Counted from the first letter of the stretch, positions 34,100-44,413 are shown. The stretch is 64,000 nt of DNA from Bacteroidota bacterium (GCA_023446155.1 JAEXIT010000011.1:1-64000); one strand, 5' to 3'. The notes: generated from the letters alone by a model not told the origin. Made by a program: numbers and translations.

Positions 34100-35587
34100 A
34101 TGAAAGCACACAACAAACTAACAACTGCCTCAGGAAAACCTTACGTTGAAAACGAAAATTCGCAGACCGTTGGCGCACGCGGTCCTATTTTGCTCCAGGA
34201 TTTTATTCTCCATGAAAAAATGGCCAGCTTTAATCGGGAGCGTATTCCGGAACGAGTGGTACACGCCAAAGGTTCCGGTGCTTATGGGACGTTTACCGTG
34301 ACCCACGATATTTCGAAATATACCAAAGCGAAAGTATTTAATAAAATAGGAAAAGAAACCCGCGTGTTTCTGCGCTTTTCTACGGTTGGAGGTGAAAAAG
34401 GCTCGGCCGATTCGGAGCGTGATCCAAGAGGTTTTGCGGTTAAATTCTATACCGAAGACGGAAACTGGGATTTGGTAGGAAACAATACGCCGGTTTTCTT
34501 TATCAAAGACCCTAAAAAATTCGGAGATTTTATCCACACGCAGAAACGGGATCCGCAAACGAATTTAAAATCGCCAACCATGATGTGGGATTTCTGGTCG
34601 TTAAACCCGGAAAGTTTGCATCAGGTGCTTATCTTAATGTCCGATCGCGGTACGCCAAAAGGCTATCGTTTTATGCACGGATTCGGAAGTCATACTTTTT
34701 CGATGATCAACGATAAAAACGAACGCTTTTATGTAAAGTTTCACTTTAAATCGGCTCAGGGAATCAAAAATTTTACCAGTCAGGAAGCCGATCAAATGCG
34801 TGCGGAAGATATGGACTATGCACAACGCGATTTGTTTGAAGCTATCGAAAATGGCCATTATCCGCGTTGGAATCTACGAATTCAGGTAATGACGGAGGCG
34901 GAAGCACGTAGCTATCATATCAACCCGTTTGATCTTTCAAAGGTTTGGCCACATGGTGATTATCCGCTTATCGATGTAGGGGTGTTGGAACTGAATCAGA
35001 ATCCGGATAATTATTTCCAGGACGTGGAGCAGTCGGCTTTTGCTCCGGCACACGTGGTGGATGGTATCGGTTATTCGCCCGATAAAATGCTACAGGGACG
35101 TTTGCTGTCGTATCCGGATGCACATCGTTACCGTTTGGGATCCAATTTCGAACAAATTCCGGTCAACCGTTGCCCGTTTGCAGTGAACAATTACCAACGT
35201 GACGGAGCAATGCGTGTGGATGGAAACGGTGGTAGTAGTCCAAATTATTTCCCGAATAGTTTTGATAGTATCGAAGTGGATCAATCGTATAAAGAACCAG
35301 CCTGGGATTTAGGGACTTCTATAGCCGACTGGTACGATCGCAATGCGGAAGGTGAAAATGATCATTATTCACAACCGGGTAAATTATTCGATATTATGAC
35401 CCCGGAAGCCAAACAAAATACCATCAATAATATTGTAGGTGCGATGAAAGGCATCGGTGGTCCGAAAAAAATGGAAATTATCAACCGTCAGCTTTGCCAC
35501 TGGTTCCGGGCCGATGCCCGATTGGGAATGGGTATTGCACAAGGATTGGGTGTCGAAATTGATATAGACAGTATTCACAAAGGATAA
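34100..35587 (+). CDS. katA: Haem catalase
   Basis: Breaks down hydrogen peroxide in the cytoplasm. The ATG at 34100 (MKAHNKLTTASG) gives 495 residues, normal for a small-subunit catalase. The catalytic His is in RVVHAKGSGAYG, the Asn in GNNTPVFFIKD, and the haem-ligand Tyr in LLSYPDAHRYRLG. It is monocistronic with a strong terminator behind it. Confidence 0.96.
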   Translation: MKAHNKLTTASGKPYVENENSQTVGARGPILLQDFILHEKMASFNRERIPERVVHAKGSGAYGTFTVTHDISKYTKAKVFNKIGKETRVFLRFSTVGGEKGSADSERDPRGFAVKFYTEDGNWDLVGNNTPVFFIKDPKKFGDFIHTQKRDPQTNLKSPTMMWDFWSLNPESLHQVLILMSDRGTPKGYRFMHGFGSHTFSMINDKNERFYVKFHFKSAQGIKNFTSQEADQMRAEDMDYAQRDLFEAIENGHYPRWNLRIQVMTEAEARSYHINPFDLSKVWPHGDYPLIDVGVLELNQNPDNYFQDVEQSAFAPAHVVDGIGYSPDKMLQGRLLSYPDAHRYRLGSNFEQIPVNRCPFAVNNYQRDGAMRVDGNGGSSPNYFPNSFDSIEVDQSYKEPAWDLGTSIADWYDRNAEGENDHYSQPGKLFDIMTPEAKQNTINNIVGAMKGIGGPKKMEIINRQLCHWFRADARLGMGIAQGLGVEIDIDSIHKG

Positions 35588-35607
35588 ATAAATAGATTAT
35601 AGATTGT

Positions 35608-35637
35608 AAAAAAGGCGCACATCTGTGCGCCTTTTTT
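35608..35637. terminator. Bidirectional terminator
   Basis: AAAAAAGGCGCACA and its exact complement around a two-base loop. Confidence 0.85.
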
Positions 35638-35656
35638 AGCTTATACAAAATCGTAT

Positions 35657-36154
35657 TTAGGGTTTATACGGTTGATGATCATAACTCAATCCGCGGCTAA
35701 ATTTCCACACGCCGTTTTCCAGTAACCAAACATGGGTAAATTGTGCCACACTGGTTGGATATTCTTTTTTGTCTTTTCCGGTTTCGTAAAACCGGTGTTT
35801 TCCCGTTTGAATGGCACCGTATAAAACACCGTTCTGTTTTAGTGGATACACTTGTAAACTCTCGCGAATTAATGCTCTTCGGGATTTGTATTCCGATTGG
35901 CAAAGTCCGTTTTGTATTCCGGAAATAAAGTCGGCTTTGGATTTGGTGATACCGCCTAAATCGTGGTAAAATTCAAAATGATCACTGACAAGATTTTCAA
36001 ATTGACGGATGTCACAGGTGTTAAATCCCACATTAAATAAAAGACTGTCTTTTTTCTGTAAGGTCCGATACAATTCGGAATGATGGTGCTCCTGACTAAA
36101 TAGGGTGGTTGTCAGGCAAAGAATGATCATTAGAAAACCTATTTTTTTCATCAT
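35657..36154 (-). CDS. Exported DUF4440 / NTF2-like protein
   Basis: A 165-residue protein with a signal peptide (to about LFSQ, residue 20). The domain after it has the SnoaL/DUF4440 layout: a first helix with MNVGFNTCDI-like spacing, VSDHFEFYHDLGG, and the closing WLLENGVWKFSRGLSYDH strand pair. Such domains bind small hydrophobic molecules or act as enzymes; nothing more can be said. It is divergent from icmF. Confidence 0.75.
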   Translation of the reverse strand: MMKKIGFLMIILCLTTTLFSQEHHHSELYRTLQKKDSLLFNVGFNTCDIRQFENLVSDHFEFYHDLGGITKSKADFISGIQNGLCQSEYKSRRALIRESLQVYPLKQNGVLYGAIQTGKHRFYETGKDKKEYPTSVAQFTHVWLLENGVWKFSRGLSYDHQPYKP

Positions 36155-36363
36155 TTTCTTTTATCAGTCCGATAAAACGATGGTTTGTTACAGTCGGTTG
36201 TCGTGGTTTTTTGCAAGCGAACCCCTTGAAGGAATCGTTAAATCGGACTTTTTGTGTTATAAAAATAGGTCTAAAGCGTGTTGAAGGGCAATCTATTAAC
36301 AACCGAACACTTTTTTAATCTTGCAGAATTCACTACATTGCGACCTCAAAATTCAGAATAACA

Positions 36364-39300
36364 ATGGAACAAGCACAACCTTACCAACCTGTTAATAAAG
36401 TCCGTATTGTAACGGCTGCGTCGTTATTCGACGGGCACGATGCGGCGATCAACATCATGCGCCGAATTATCCAGGCAACCGGTGTTGAGGTGATCCACTT
36501 AGGTCACGACAGAAGTGTGGAAGAAGTAGTTAATACAGCGATCCAGGAAGATGCCAATGCAATTGCAATGACGTCGTACCAAGGGGGACATAATGAATAT
36601 TTCAAATATATGTACGACCTTTTAAAAGAAAAAGGAGCCGGACATATCAAGATTTTTGGCGGTGGAGGCGGTGTAATCCTTCCGGAGGAAATTAAGGAAT
36701 TACACGAATACGGAATTACCCGTATTTATTCGCCGGATGATGGTAGAGAATTGGGATTACAAGGAATGATCAACGATTTGGTACAACGGGCCGATTTTCC
36801 GGTTGGAGATGTTTTAAACGGAGAGATCAATCATTTGGAAGAAAAGAATCCGACGGCAATTGCCCGGGTGATTTCTTCGGCCGAAAACTTCCCGGAAGTG
36901 GCCAAAGCGACTTTGGATCAGATTCATCAAAAAAATAAAGAAAATCATATTCCGGTCTTGGGAATCACCGGAACCGGTGGTGCCGGTAAGTCGTCTTTGG
37001 TCGATGAGCTGGTACGTCGTTTCCTGATCGATTTCCCGGAAAAAACAATCGGTTTGATTTCGGTCGATCCGTCCAAACGAAAAACAGGAGGTGCTTTATT
37101 GGGTGACCGTATTCGTATGAATGCGATTAACAATCCAAGAGTGTATATGCGTTCTTTGGCTACACGTCAGTCCAATTTGGCTTTGTCTAAATATGTTGCG
37201 GAAGCCATCGAAGTACTAAAAGCTGCGAAATACGATCTTATTGTATTGGAAACGTCCGGTATTGGACAATCGGATACCGAAATTTTAGAACATTCGGACG
37301 TATCTTTATATGTAATGACACCGGAGTTTGGTGCAGCAACACAGTTGGAAAAAATCGACATGTTGGATTTTGCCGACTTGGTTGCGATCAACAAATTTGA
37401 TAAAAGAGGGGCGTTGGATGCGATTCGCGATGTGAAAAAACAATACCAGCGCAACCATAACCTTTGGGATGTAAACCCGGATGCGATGCCGGTTTTCGGA
37501 ACAATCGCTTCTCAGTTTAACGACCCGGGAATGAACACGCTTTATAAATCCATTATGGATAAGGTAGTGGAAAAAACCGGCGCTGCTTTAGAGTCGACTT
37601 TTGAAATTACGCGTGAGATGAGCGAGAAAATTTTCGTGATTCCACCACACCGTACCCGTTATTTATCGGAAATCGCCGAAAATAACCGTAAATACGATCA
37701 GGTAGCGGTAAGTCAGCAGGACGTAGCGCAAAAGTTATACGGAATTTTTAAAACCATCGAAACCGTTTCGGGTCAACAACCATTGATCAACAAATCAGGA
37801 ATCGATGAGGATTCTGTGGCAACTTCTGTTGAAGATAAAAAACTATTCCTGTCGTTATTGCTAAAAGAATTCGACAGAGTAAAAATGAACCTGGATCCAT
37901 ACAACTGGGAAATTATTCTAACCTGGGATGAAAAAGTAAACAAATACAAAAACCCGGTGTACAGTTTTATGGTTCGTGATAAAGAAATTAAAATCGCAAC
38001 CCATACCGAAAGTTTATCGCATTCGCAGATACCAAAAGTAGCGTTACCGAAATACCAGGCATGGGGCGATATTCTACGTTGGTCGTTACAGGAAAACGTA
38101 CCGGGAGAATTCCCGTTTGCATCCGGATTGTATCCGTTTAAACGCGAAGGTGAAGATCCAACCCGTATGTTTGCCGGAGAAGGCGGACCGGAGCGTACCA
38201 ACCGTCGTTTCCACTATGTAAGTTTGGGAATGCCGGCAAAACGTTTGTCTACCGCTTTCGATAGTGTGACCTTATACGGAAACGACCCGGGTCACCGACC
38301 GGATATTTACGGAAAAATCGGAAATGCCGGTGTATCGATCTGTTGTCTTGACGATGCGAAAAAATTATATTCCGGATTCAATCTGGCACACCCAATGACA
38401 TCGGTGAGTATGACCATTAACGGTCCGGCGCCAATGTTGCTAGGATTCTTTATGAATGCCGCTATTGATCAGCAATGTGAATTGTATATCAAAGAAAACG
38501 GATTGGAAAAAGAAGTGGAAGCCAAAATCGAGGCAATCTACAAGAAAAAAGGCGTGGCCCGTCCGCGTTATAACGGCGATCTGCCAAAAGGTAACGACGG
38601 ATTGGGATTAATGCTATTGGGCGTTACCGGAGATCAGGTATTACCGGCGGATATTTATAACGACATCAAAGTAAAAACATTAGCACAAGTACGTGGAACC
38701 GTTCAGGCGGATATCCTAAAAGAAGATCAGGCACAAAATACCTGTATTTTCTCTACGGAGTTTGCGTTGCGTTTGATGGGAGATGTTCAGGAGTATTTTA
38801 TCACGAAAAACGTACGAAACTTCTATTCGGTTTCGATTTCGGGCTACCATATCGCCGAAGCAGGAGCCAACCCGATTACACAGTTGGCCTTTACCTTGGC
38901 AAACGGATTTACTTATGTGGAATACTACCTGAGCCGTGGTATGAATATCAACGATTTCGGACCAAACCTGTCGTTTTTCTTTTCAAACGGTATCGATCCG
39001 GAATATGCAGTTATCGGACGAGTGGCACGTAAAATCTGGGCAAAGGCGCTTAAATTAAAATATGGAGCCAACGAAAGAGCGCAGATGTTAAAATACCATA
39101 TTCAGACTTCCGGGCGTTCATTACACGCACAGGAAATCGACTTTAATGATATCCGTACAACTTTACAGGCGTTATATGCAATTTATGACAACTGTAACTC
39201 GTTACACACCAATGCCTACGATGAGGCGATTACAACGCCAACCGAAGAATCGGTACGTCGTGCGATGGCTATTCAGTTGATCATTAATAAAGAGTTAGGA

Positions 39301-39792
39301 TTGGCGAAGAACGAAAACCCGATTCAGGGATCGTTTATTATCGAAGAATTAACCGACTTGGTGGAGGAAGCCGTTTTAGCCGAATTCGACAGAATTACCG
39401 AAAGAGGTGGTGTGTTGGGTGCAATGGAAACCATGTACCAGCGTTCTAAAATCCAGGAGGAAAGTTTGTACTACGAAACCTTAAAACATACCGGAGAATT
39501 CCCGATTATCGGAGTGAATACCTTCTTAAGTTCCAAAGGTTCGCCAACGGTTGTTCCGGCTGAGGTGATCCGTGCGACGGAGGAGGAAAAACAATTCCAG
39601 ATCCATACGTTGGAAAACTTACATCAGGCGAATGCAGACGAAGTGTTGAAACAATTGGAGATCATCCAGGAAGCGGCGATTCAGAATCAGAATATTTTCG
39701 AAAAGCTCATGGATGCTGCGAAATATTGCTCTTTAGGTCAGATCACGGCTGCTTTGTTTGAAGTAGGCGGACAATACCGAAGAAATATGTAA
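36364..39792 (+). CDS. icmF: Fused acyl-CoA mutase IcmF (B12-dependent)
   Basis: A 1142-residue fusion. An N-terminal cobalamin domain holds FDGHDAAI (ligand His25). A MeaI-type GTPase chaperone follows, with P-loop GTGGAGKSS at about 203-211 and NKFDKRG for guanine specificity. The mutase barrel comes last (RTNRRFHYVSLGMP, FNLAHPMTSVSMTINGPAP). IcmF enzymes interconvert isobutyryl-CoA and butyryl-CoA or pivaloyl-CoA and isovaleryl-CoA. The GTPase loads and protects the cofactor. The order of domains separates it from methylmalonyl-CoA mutase. TAATCTTG at 36316 is a possible -7 box. Confidence 0.93.
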   Translation: MEQAQPYQPVNKVRIVTAASLFDGHDAAINIMRRIIQATGVEVIHLGHDRSVEEVVNTAIQEDANAIAMTSYQGGHNEYFKYMYDLLKEKGAGHIKIFGGGGGVILPEEIKELHEYGITRIYSPDDGRELGLQGMINDLVQRADFPVGDVLNGEINHLEEKNPTAIARVISSAENFPEVAKATLDQIHQKNKENHIPVLGITGTGGAGKSSLVDELVRRFLIDFPEKTIGLISVDPSKRKTGGALLGDRIRMNAINNPRVYMRSLATRQSNLALSKYVAEAIEVLKAAKYDLIVLETSGIGQSDTEILEHSDVSLYVMTPEFGAATQLEKIDMLDFADLVAINKFDKRGALDAIRDVKKQYQRNHNLWDVNPDAMPVFGTIASQFNDPGMNTLYKSIMDKVVEKTGAALESTFEITREMSEKIFVIPPHRTRYLSEIAENNRKYDQVAVSQQDVAQKLYGIFKTIETVSGQQPLINKSGIDEDSVATSVEDKKLFLSLLLKEFDRVKMNLDPYNWEIILTWDEKVNKYKNPVYSFMVRDKEIKIATHTESLSHSQIPKVALPKYQAWGDILRWSLQENVPGEFPFASGLYPFKREGEDPTRMFAGEGGPERTNRRFHYVSLGMPAKRLSTAFDSVTLYGNDPGHRPDIYGKIGNAGVSICCLDDAKKLYSGFNLAHPMTSVSMTINGPAPMLLGFFMNAAIDQQCELYIKENGLEKEVEAKIEAIYKKKGVARPRYNGDLPKGNDGLGLMLLGVTGDQVLPADIYNDIKVKTLAQVRGTVQADILKEDQAQNTCIFSTEFALRLMGDVQEYFITKNVRNFYSVSISGYHIAEAGANPITQLAFTLANGFTYVEYYLSRGMNINDFGPNLSFFFSNGIDPEYAVIGRVARKIWAKALKLKYGANERAQMLKYHIQTSGRSLHAQEIDFNDIRTTLQALYAIYDNCNSLHTNAYDEAITTPTEESVRRAMAIQLIINKELGLAKNENPIQGSFIIEELTDLVEEAVLAEFDRITERGGVLGAMETMYQRSKIQEESLYYETLKHTGEFPIIGVNTFLSSKGSPTVVPAEVIRATEEEKQFQIHTLENLHQANADEVLKQLEIIQEAAIQNQNIFEKLMDAAKYCSLGQITAALFEVGGQYRRNM

Positions 39793-39813
39793 GATATATG
39801 ATCATCATATAAT

Positions 39814-39844
39814 GAAAAAGAGCACCTATTACGGGTGCTCTTTC
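39814..39844. terminator. Terminator after icmF
   Basis: GAAAAAGAGCACC pairs with GGTGCTCTTTC around a short loop. Confidence 0.75.
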
Positions 39845-39865
39845 AGTTATAACTAACCTCGATTA

Positions 39866-40942
39866 TTAATTAATAATGATCTTCTTGGTGGTGGATTGGT
39901 TTTCGGAAGAAAGGCGTAACAGGTAAAAACCTTGTGGCAGCTCGTTTAACGTATAAACTTCCTGATTGTGTGCCGGTTTTTTGATTTGCTGTACGATTTG
40001 ACCACTAATGTTGATCAATTGAATTTCGTCCAGTTCTTTTTCCGAATAAATGTTGATGGTGTGATTTGTTGACGGGTTTGGATATACCGATATATTAGCA
40101 ATCGCTTCAAAACTATCCGTAGCCAATGTTGGTCCCCAAATAGCTTGTACGTATTCTGGATGATCAATGTATGGATTACGGTTGTTTTGACGGGCATAAA
40201 TCGCATTGTTACGATCAATTTCACGCTGACTTACCGGATCCTGTGTATGCCAGGTGTATAAAATACGAAGGAATGTAGTCGTAAATACCTGATTGCTGGT
40301 TCCGTTAAACATCGCATACGTATAGCCGGATACGGTATTTTCGTAACGGGTAGCGAAGTAAAAATACATACGGGCAATATCGCCTTTAAATTCATCGATT
40401 GGTTCGAATACGGTTCCGGTGTAGCCGGCAGCATAGCCGCTATTGGAAGCCGATCCCAGTTTGGATCCGTTTGTTGAGGTCCACGTGGCGGTTCCTACAA
40501 CACCGTGTGGCCAGTTGTCACGTCTGTTGTTTACATAACCATCGGTCGGTGGAATATGGTGCGCATCAGAATACATTGGTGTTTGTGATCCGAAAACCGA
40601 TTGCGGAATAGTGTGTTCGCGGTTATAGCAAACGCCTTCACTGGTATAATTTCCACATTGGTCGGTTTGATAGGTATAGCTATAGGCATCCGGACCGGCT
40701 GGTTTTTCCGAATAAATGTCTAAAATAGTGTTGTCGTTTTCGTAGTAATGATCACGGTCGGATGTACCGTAGGTTGTCCAAAGACCATTATAAGTTCTGT
40801 CGGTGTGTCCCTTAATAATGTTGTAAAGCTGGGTTTTTAAGGTATACCCGGTACCTGTTGCCGAATTATAATATCCGGCAGGGATCTGACTAAATCCCAA
40901 AAATACCGACAATAATAGTGCGGTAGTGTAGAGTTTTTTCAT
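39866..40942 (-). CDS. T9SS-secreted endonuclease I, copy A
   Basis: A secreted nuclease of 358 residues: signal peptide (to about GFSQ), an endonuclease I domain of the His-Me finger type, and a T9SS sorting domain. The catalytic block CYNREHTIPQSVFG (about 108-121) carries the general-base His, followed by SDAHHIPPTDGYVNNRR. The sorting domain begins near VYPNPSTNHTINIYSEKEL. It probably degrades extracellular DNA for nutrients or biofilm turnover. A paralog lies 215 bases upstream on the same strand. Confidence 0.9.
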   Translation of the reverse strand: MKKLYTTALLLSVFLGFSQIPAGYYNSATGTGYTLKTQLYNIIKGHTDRTYNGLWTTYGTSDRDHYYENDNTILDIYSEKPAGPDAYSYTYQTDQCGNYTSEGVCYNREHTIPQSVFGSQTPMYSDAHHIPPTDGYVNNRRDNWPHGVVGTATWTSTNGSKLGSASNSGYAAGYTGTVFEPIDEFKGDIARMYFYFATRYENTVSGYTYAMFNGTSNQVFTTTFLRILYTWHTQDPVSQREIDRNNAIYARQNNRNPYIDHPEYVQAIWGPTLATDSFEAIANISVYPNPSTNHTINIYSEKELDEIQLINISGQIVQQIKKPAHNQEVYTLNELPQGFYLLRLSSENQSTTKKIIIN

Positions 40943-41110
40943 AAAAGAAATAATATTTAGGATTCAAATGTAGAATGTTTGACGTTACAAAAAAAGAATT
41001 TTAACTATTTAGAAACGAGTGGTTTATGAAAAAGCGGTTGTAAGGTTTGTTTTGTAGGAAAATATAGAATTAACTTTTAACATTTTGTGATGACTGTAAA
41101 AAAGGAATAA

Positions 41111-41137
41111 AAAAAGCCTGCAGGAAAGCAGGCTCTT
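41111..41137 (-). terminator. Terminator after endonuclease copy B
   Basis: On the minus strand AGCCTGC pairs with GCAGGCT and a long T run follows. Confidence 0.75.
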
Positions 41138-41157
41138 AGATGGGGATACAACGGTAT

Positions 41158-42252
41158 TTAGTTGATGATCACTTTTTTGGTTGTACTCATATTTTCAGAC
41201 GACATACGGATCAGGTAAAAACCTTGTGGTAAATTTTCTAAAGTATATACTTCCTGATGATGTACCGGTTTTTTGATTTGCTGAATGATTTGTCCGTTAA
41301 TGTTGATTAATTCAATTTCATCCAATTCTTTTTCCGAATAAATATTGATTTTCTGATCGTTGGATGGATTCGGATAGACCATAACATTGGCCAATAGGTC
41401 GAAGCTGTCGGTAGCAAGTACACTTGGCCAACGGTTTTCGGCTACCGGTCCACCCCAGATAACTGTTGCCAGATACGGGTTGTCGATAAACGGGTTACGG
41501 TTTCCTTGTCCGAAAGAATTGCTGGCATTTCCTAAATAGGTATTTCTGCGGTCTTCATATTCCGAAACCGGATCTTCCGCATTCCATTGTAATAATAAGG
41601 CCATCATGTTGCTATCGGACGAAACGCTCGATCCGGTGGCTACATTTTTAGGCAAACAACGGGTTGGGTAACGTAAATACATATACATGATCATACGAGC
41701 AACATCACCTTTCCATTCGTCTCCTGGATACCATCCGCCGGAAACTGCTCCTGAATTACCGGAACCGGCCGCAAATTTTAAACTACCACGTGCACCGTTA
41801 CGTTGTACGTCGGAAGCGCGTAAATGGTGTGCATCGGCACCAGGTCCGGAAGTTCCTAAATCCGGTGTTCCCAATGATTTTGCAAAGGTGTGTTCGCGGT
41901 TCCATTGACAGGTGGTACCACCGCCATTACTGTTTTTGCTGCGTCTTCTGTGATCGTTGTCATCCGATTGAGAAGAAGGACACATGTTGTTGCTAAAACC
42001 GTACAACAATAATACGTTGGCATTCGAAGCATCATTCGGATCCAGATCAATGATCTTGTCTACATCCCAAATGTCGTCATAGCTCAACGTTTTGGTGTGC
42101 GTGTTCGTAATCTTGGTCGATAACGCACTTTTTAAGTTGTTGCCGGTCACGGTCCAGTTAAAACCGTTATAGTACGGTGAGGCCGGAGCGCCAGCTTGTG
42201 CGAAGCCCAATAGAGGAGAAAGGGCTAGCGCGAGTGAGTAAATCTTTTTCAT
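41158..42252 (-). CDS. T9SS-secreted endonuclease I, copy B
   Basis: A 364-residue paralog of copy A with signal peptide (to about GFAQ) and a T9SS sorting domain very similar to that of copy A. The catalytic block reads QWNREHTFAKSLG with GADAHHLRASDVQRN downstream. The nuclease domains of the two copies differ much more than the sorting domains. A stretch rich in Asp, Asn and Arg (QSDDNDHRRRSKNSNGGG) precedes the active site. It should act outside the cell on DNA or RNA. Confidence 0.9.
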   Translation of the reverse strand: MKKIYSLALALSPLLGFAQAGAPASPYYNGFNWTVTGNNLKSALSTKITNTHTKTLSYDDIWDVDKIIDLDPNDASNANVLLLYGFSNNMCPSSQSDDNDHRRRSKNSNGGGTTCQWNREHTFAKSLGTPDLGTSGPGADAHHLRASDVQRNGARGSLKFAAGSGNSGAVSGGWYPGDEWKGDVARMIMYMYLRYPTRCLPKNVATGSSVSSDSNMMALLLQWNAEDPVSEYEDRRNTYLGNASNSFGQGNRNPFIDNPYLATVIWGGPVAENRWPSVLATDSFDLLANVMVYPNPSNDQKINIYSEKELDEIELININGQIIQQIKKPVHHQEVYTLENLPQGFYLIRMSSENMSTTKKVIIN

Positions 42253-42279
42253 GTTAAGTCAGTTTATACAATTTGTTTA

Positions 42280-43494
42280 TCAGGGTTTTCGGTTGAAAAG
42301 TGCCATGTAAAATCCGTCAAATCCGGATTCTGACGCCAAAACCTTAATGTCTTTTACAAATTCAAATTGCTTTCCGGATTCGGTTTTCAAAAATTTCTGA
42401 ACCTGTTCCTGGTTTTCGGAAGGCAATACGGAACAGGTGGCATATACCATTTTCCCGCCCGGTTTTACAATTTTAGAGTAGTTTTCCAATACTTCGGCCT
42501 GTACTTTACGGATGTTGTCGATAAACTCCGGTTGTAGTTTCCATTTGCTGTCCGGGTTGCGTTTTAAAACACCCAAACCACTACACGGTGCATCGATTAA
42601 TACACGGTCGGCTTTTTCATGTAATTTTTTGATCACCTTCGTACTGTCGATGATGCGGTATTCAATATTAAAAGCACCGTTTCGTTTTGCGCGGAGTTTT
42701 AATTGTTTTAATTTACTTTCGTACAAATCCATCGCGATTAGCTGACCTTTGTTTTCCATTAAGGAAGCCATATGCAAGGTTTTCCCACCAGCCCCGGCAC
42801 AGGTATCCACTACGCGCATTCCCGGTTTGATATCCAGAAAACGAGCAACCATTTGCGATGAGGCATCCTGTACTTCAAACATCCCTTCTTTAAAGGCATC
42901 TGTAAGAAATACATTGGCACGTTCTTTTAAAATCAAGGCATCCGGATAGTTCGAATGGAATTCCGTTTCAATATTCAGGTCCATTAAGACAGCACGAAGC
43001 TTTTCTTTGGTCGTTTTTAGTGTGTTAACACGCAAAATAACTTTTGCCTGTTCATTTTGTGCTGCGATTTCAGTAGACCATAACGCTTCGCCCAATTCCT
43101 GTACACCAATTTCGTCCATCCAGTCCGGAATGGATTCTCTGTACTTTCTGATTTTTGACAATTCGTCAAAACGTCCTTTTATTTTTCGAACCGGAGTACT
43201 TTCAAAATACTTCCAGTCCGGTAGGGTATAGCCGCGGAGAACAGCCCAAACGGCAAAAATCCGCCATACATTGTCCCGGTCATACGGTTCTTTAACTTCG
43301 GCTATTTCGGCGTACAAACGCTTCCAACGTACAATTTCATAAATGGTTTCCGCAACGAACTTTCGGTCGTGGCTTCCCCATCGTTTGTCTTTTTTTAAGG
43401 CGCGTGCCACTACTTTGTCGGCATATTCTCCTTCGTTGAAAATAGCCATTATCGAATCAATAACGGTAAAAACCAGGTTTCTGTGTAATCTCAT
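42280..43494 (-). CDS. RsmB/NOP-family RNA m5C methyltransferase
   Basis: A SAM-dependent methyltransferase of 404 residues. The C-terminal Rossmann domain has VDTCAGAGGKTLHMA (SAM site), DAPCSGLGVLKR and YATCSVLPSENQEQV. The two cysteines, in PCSG and TCS, are those used for catalysis and release in 5-methylcytosine enzymes. An N-terminal NusB-like or accessory region (to ~140) precedes. The rRNA target is unknown; it may be the RsmB equivalent. It lies 27 bases after endonuclease copy B in transcription-opposed order (same strand, upstream). Confidence 0.9.
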   Translation of the reverse strand: MRLHRNLVFTVIDSIMAIFNEGEYADKVVARALKKDKRWGSHDRKFVAETIYEIVRWKRLYAEIAEVKEPYDRDNVWRIFAVWAVLRGYTLPDWKYFESTPVRKIKGRFDELSKIRKYRESIPDWMDEIGVQELGEALWSTEIAAQNEQAKVILRVNTLKTTKEKLRAVLMDLNIETEFHSNYPDALILKERANVFLTDAFKEGMFEVQDASSQMVARFLDIKPGMRVVDTCAGAGGKTLHMASLMENKGQLIAMDLYESKLKQLKLRAKRNGAFNIEYRIIDSTKVIKKLHEKADRVLIDAPCSGLGVLKRNPDSKWKLQPEFIDNIRKVQAEVLENYSKIVKPGGKMVYATCSVLPSENQEQVQKFLKTESGKQFEFVKDIKVLASESGFDGFYMALFNRKP

Positions 43495-43543
43495 TTGTGT
43501 AAAAATCAGCTTGCAAAGATAGTTAATTTATTTACTTACAAGC

Positions 43544-44413
43544 CTATCTGTATCGGTTAATAAATGAAGAGGGCGTTTCGCCGCATTTTTTTTTGAATAG
43601 TCTCGAAAAATAGGCATAATCGTCATAGCCTAATAGCGTAGCAACTTCGGCAAAATTGTTCTTAAATCGGATCAATTCCCGTTTGGCTTCCAGAAATACC
43701 CGATCCAAAATGACATCGGATGTGGTTTTGCCTACCATCGATTGCGTGATCCGGTTTAAATGCTTCGGACTCACATTGAGCCATTCGGCATATTGCGAGG
43801 GCGATTTTTCGGATTTATAGTGCTTTTCAATCAGGCGCTCCAGTTCCTGAAATCGCAAGGCGTATGAATGTTGAACAGCGGTAGCCGTTGCATTTTTTTC
43901 GATATACAAACGGGTACTGTCGATATAAATCTGATCGATCAGACTGAGGATTTTCTGCATTTTTAAAACGGCTTCATTTTGATGTTCTTTCAAAATTTCA
44001 CGAAACAAGAACTCAAAATCGGGCGCATCGTTTTCAAGATATAAAAACGGAGCGTTTTGTACACTGTAGAAAAAGGGGTAGTTGTGAATCTTGATCCGAT
44101 TGTAATGCAAATCATAAAATGTCTGCGTATGGAAAAAAATATAACCACAAATGTCATCCGACAATTCCCAATGGTGTGTTTGTCCGGGATTTAGAAAAAA
44201 AAGACTACCGGGTTTTACAGTATAGGTCGTGAAATCAATTTCGTGAATGCCACTTCCCTGCGTAAAAAGTACAGTCAGGTAAAAATTGTGTTTGTGTGGT
44301 TTATGGATGTTACGGTGATTGGTAATGATGTGGTTTTCAATGGTGTTTGCGTAAAATTCCTTGCGGGTTTCGCTCGGTTCAAATTGTTTTATGTCGAGAA
44401 TAGCAGTTTTCAT
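43544..44413 (-). CDS. AraC-family transcription regulator
   Basis: A 289-residue regulator with an N-terminal cupin sensing domain (HKHNFYLTVLFTQGSG and PGQTHHWELSDD) and a C-terminal pair of helix-turn-helix motifs. The latter includes YAEWLNVSPKHLNRITQS and FAEVATLLGYDDYAYFSRLFKK. The ligand is unknown. It is divergent from the DUF983 gene and may or may not control it. Confidence 0.9.
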   Translation of the reverse strand: MKTAILDIKQFEPSETRKEFYANTIENHIITNHRNIHKPHKHNFYLTVLFTQGSGIHEIDFTTYTVKPGSLFFLNPGQTHHWELSDDICGYIFFHTQTFYDLHYNRIKIHNYPFFYSVQNAPFLYLENDAPDFEFLFREILKEHQNEAVLKMQKILSLIDQIYIDSTRLYIEKNATATAVQHSYALRFQELERLIEKHYKSEKSPSQYAEWLNVSPKHLNRITQSMVGKTTSDVILDRVFLEAKRELIRFKNNFAEVATLLGYDDYAYFSRLFKKKCGETPSSFINRYR

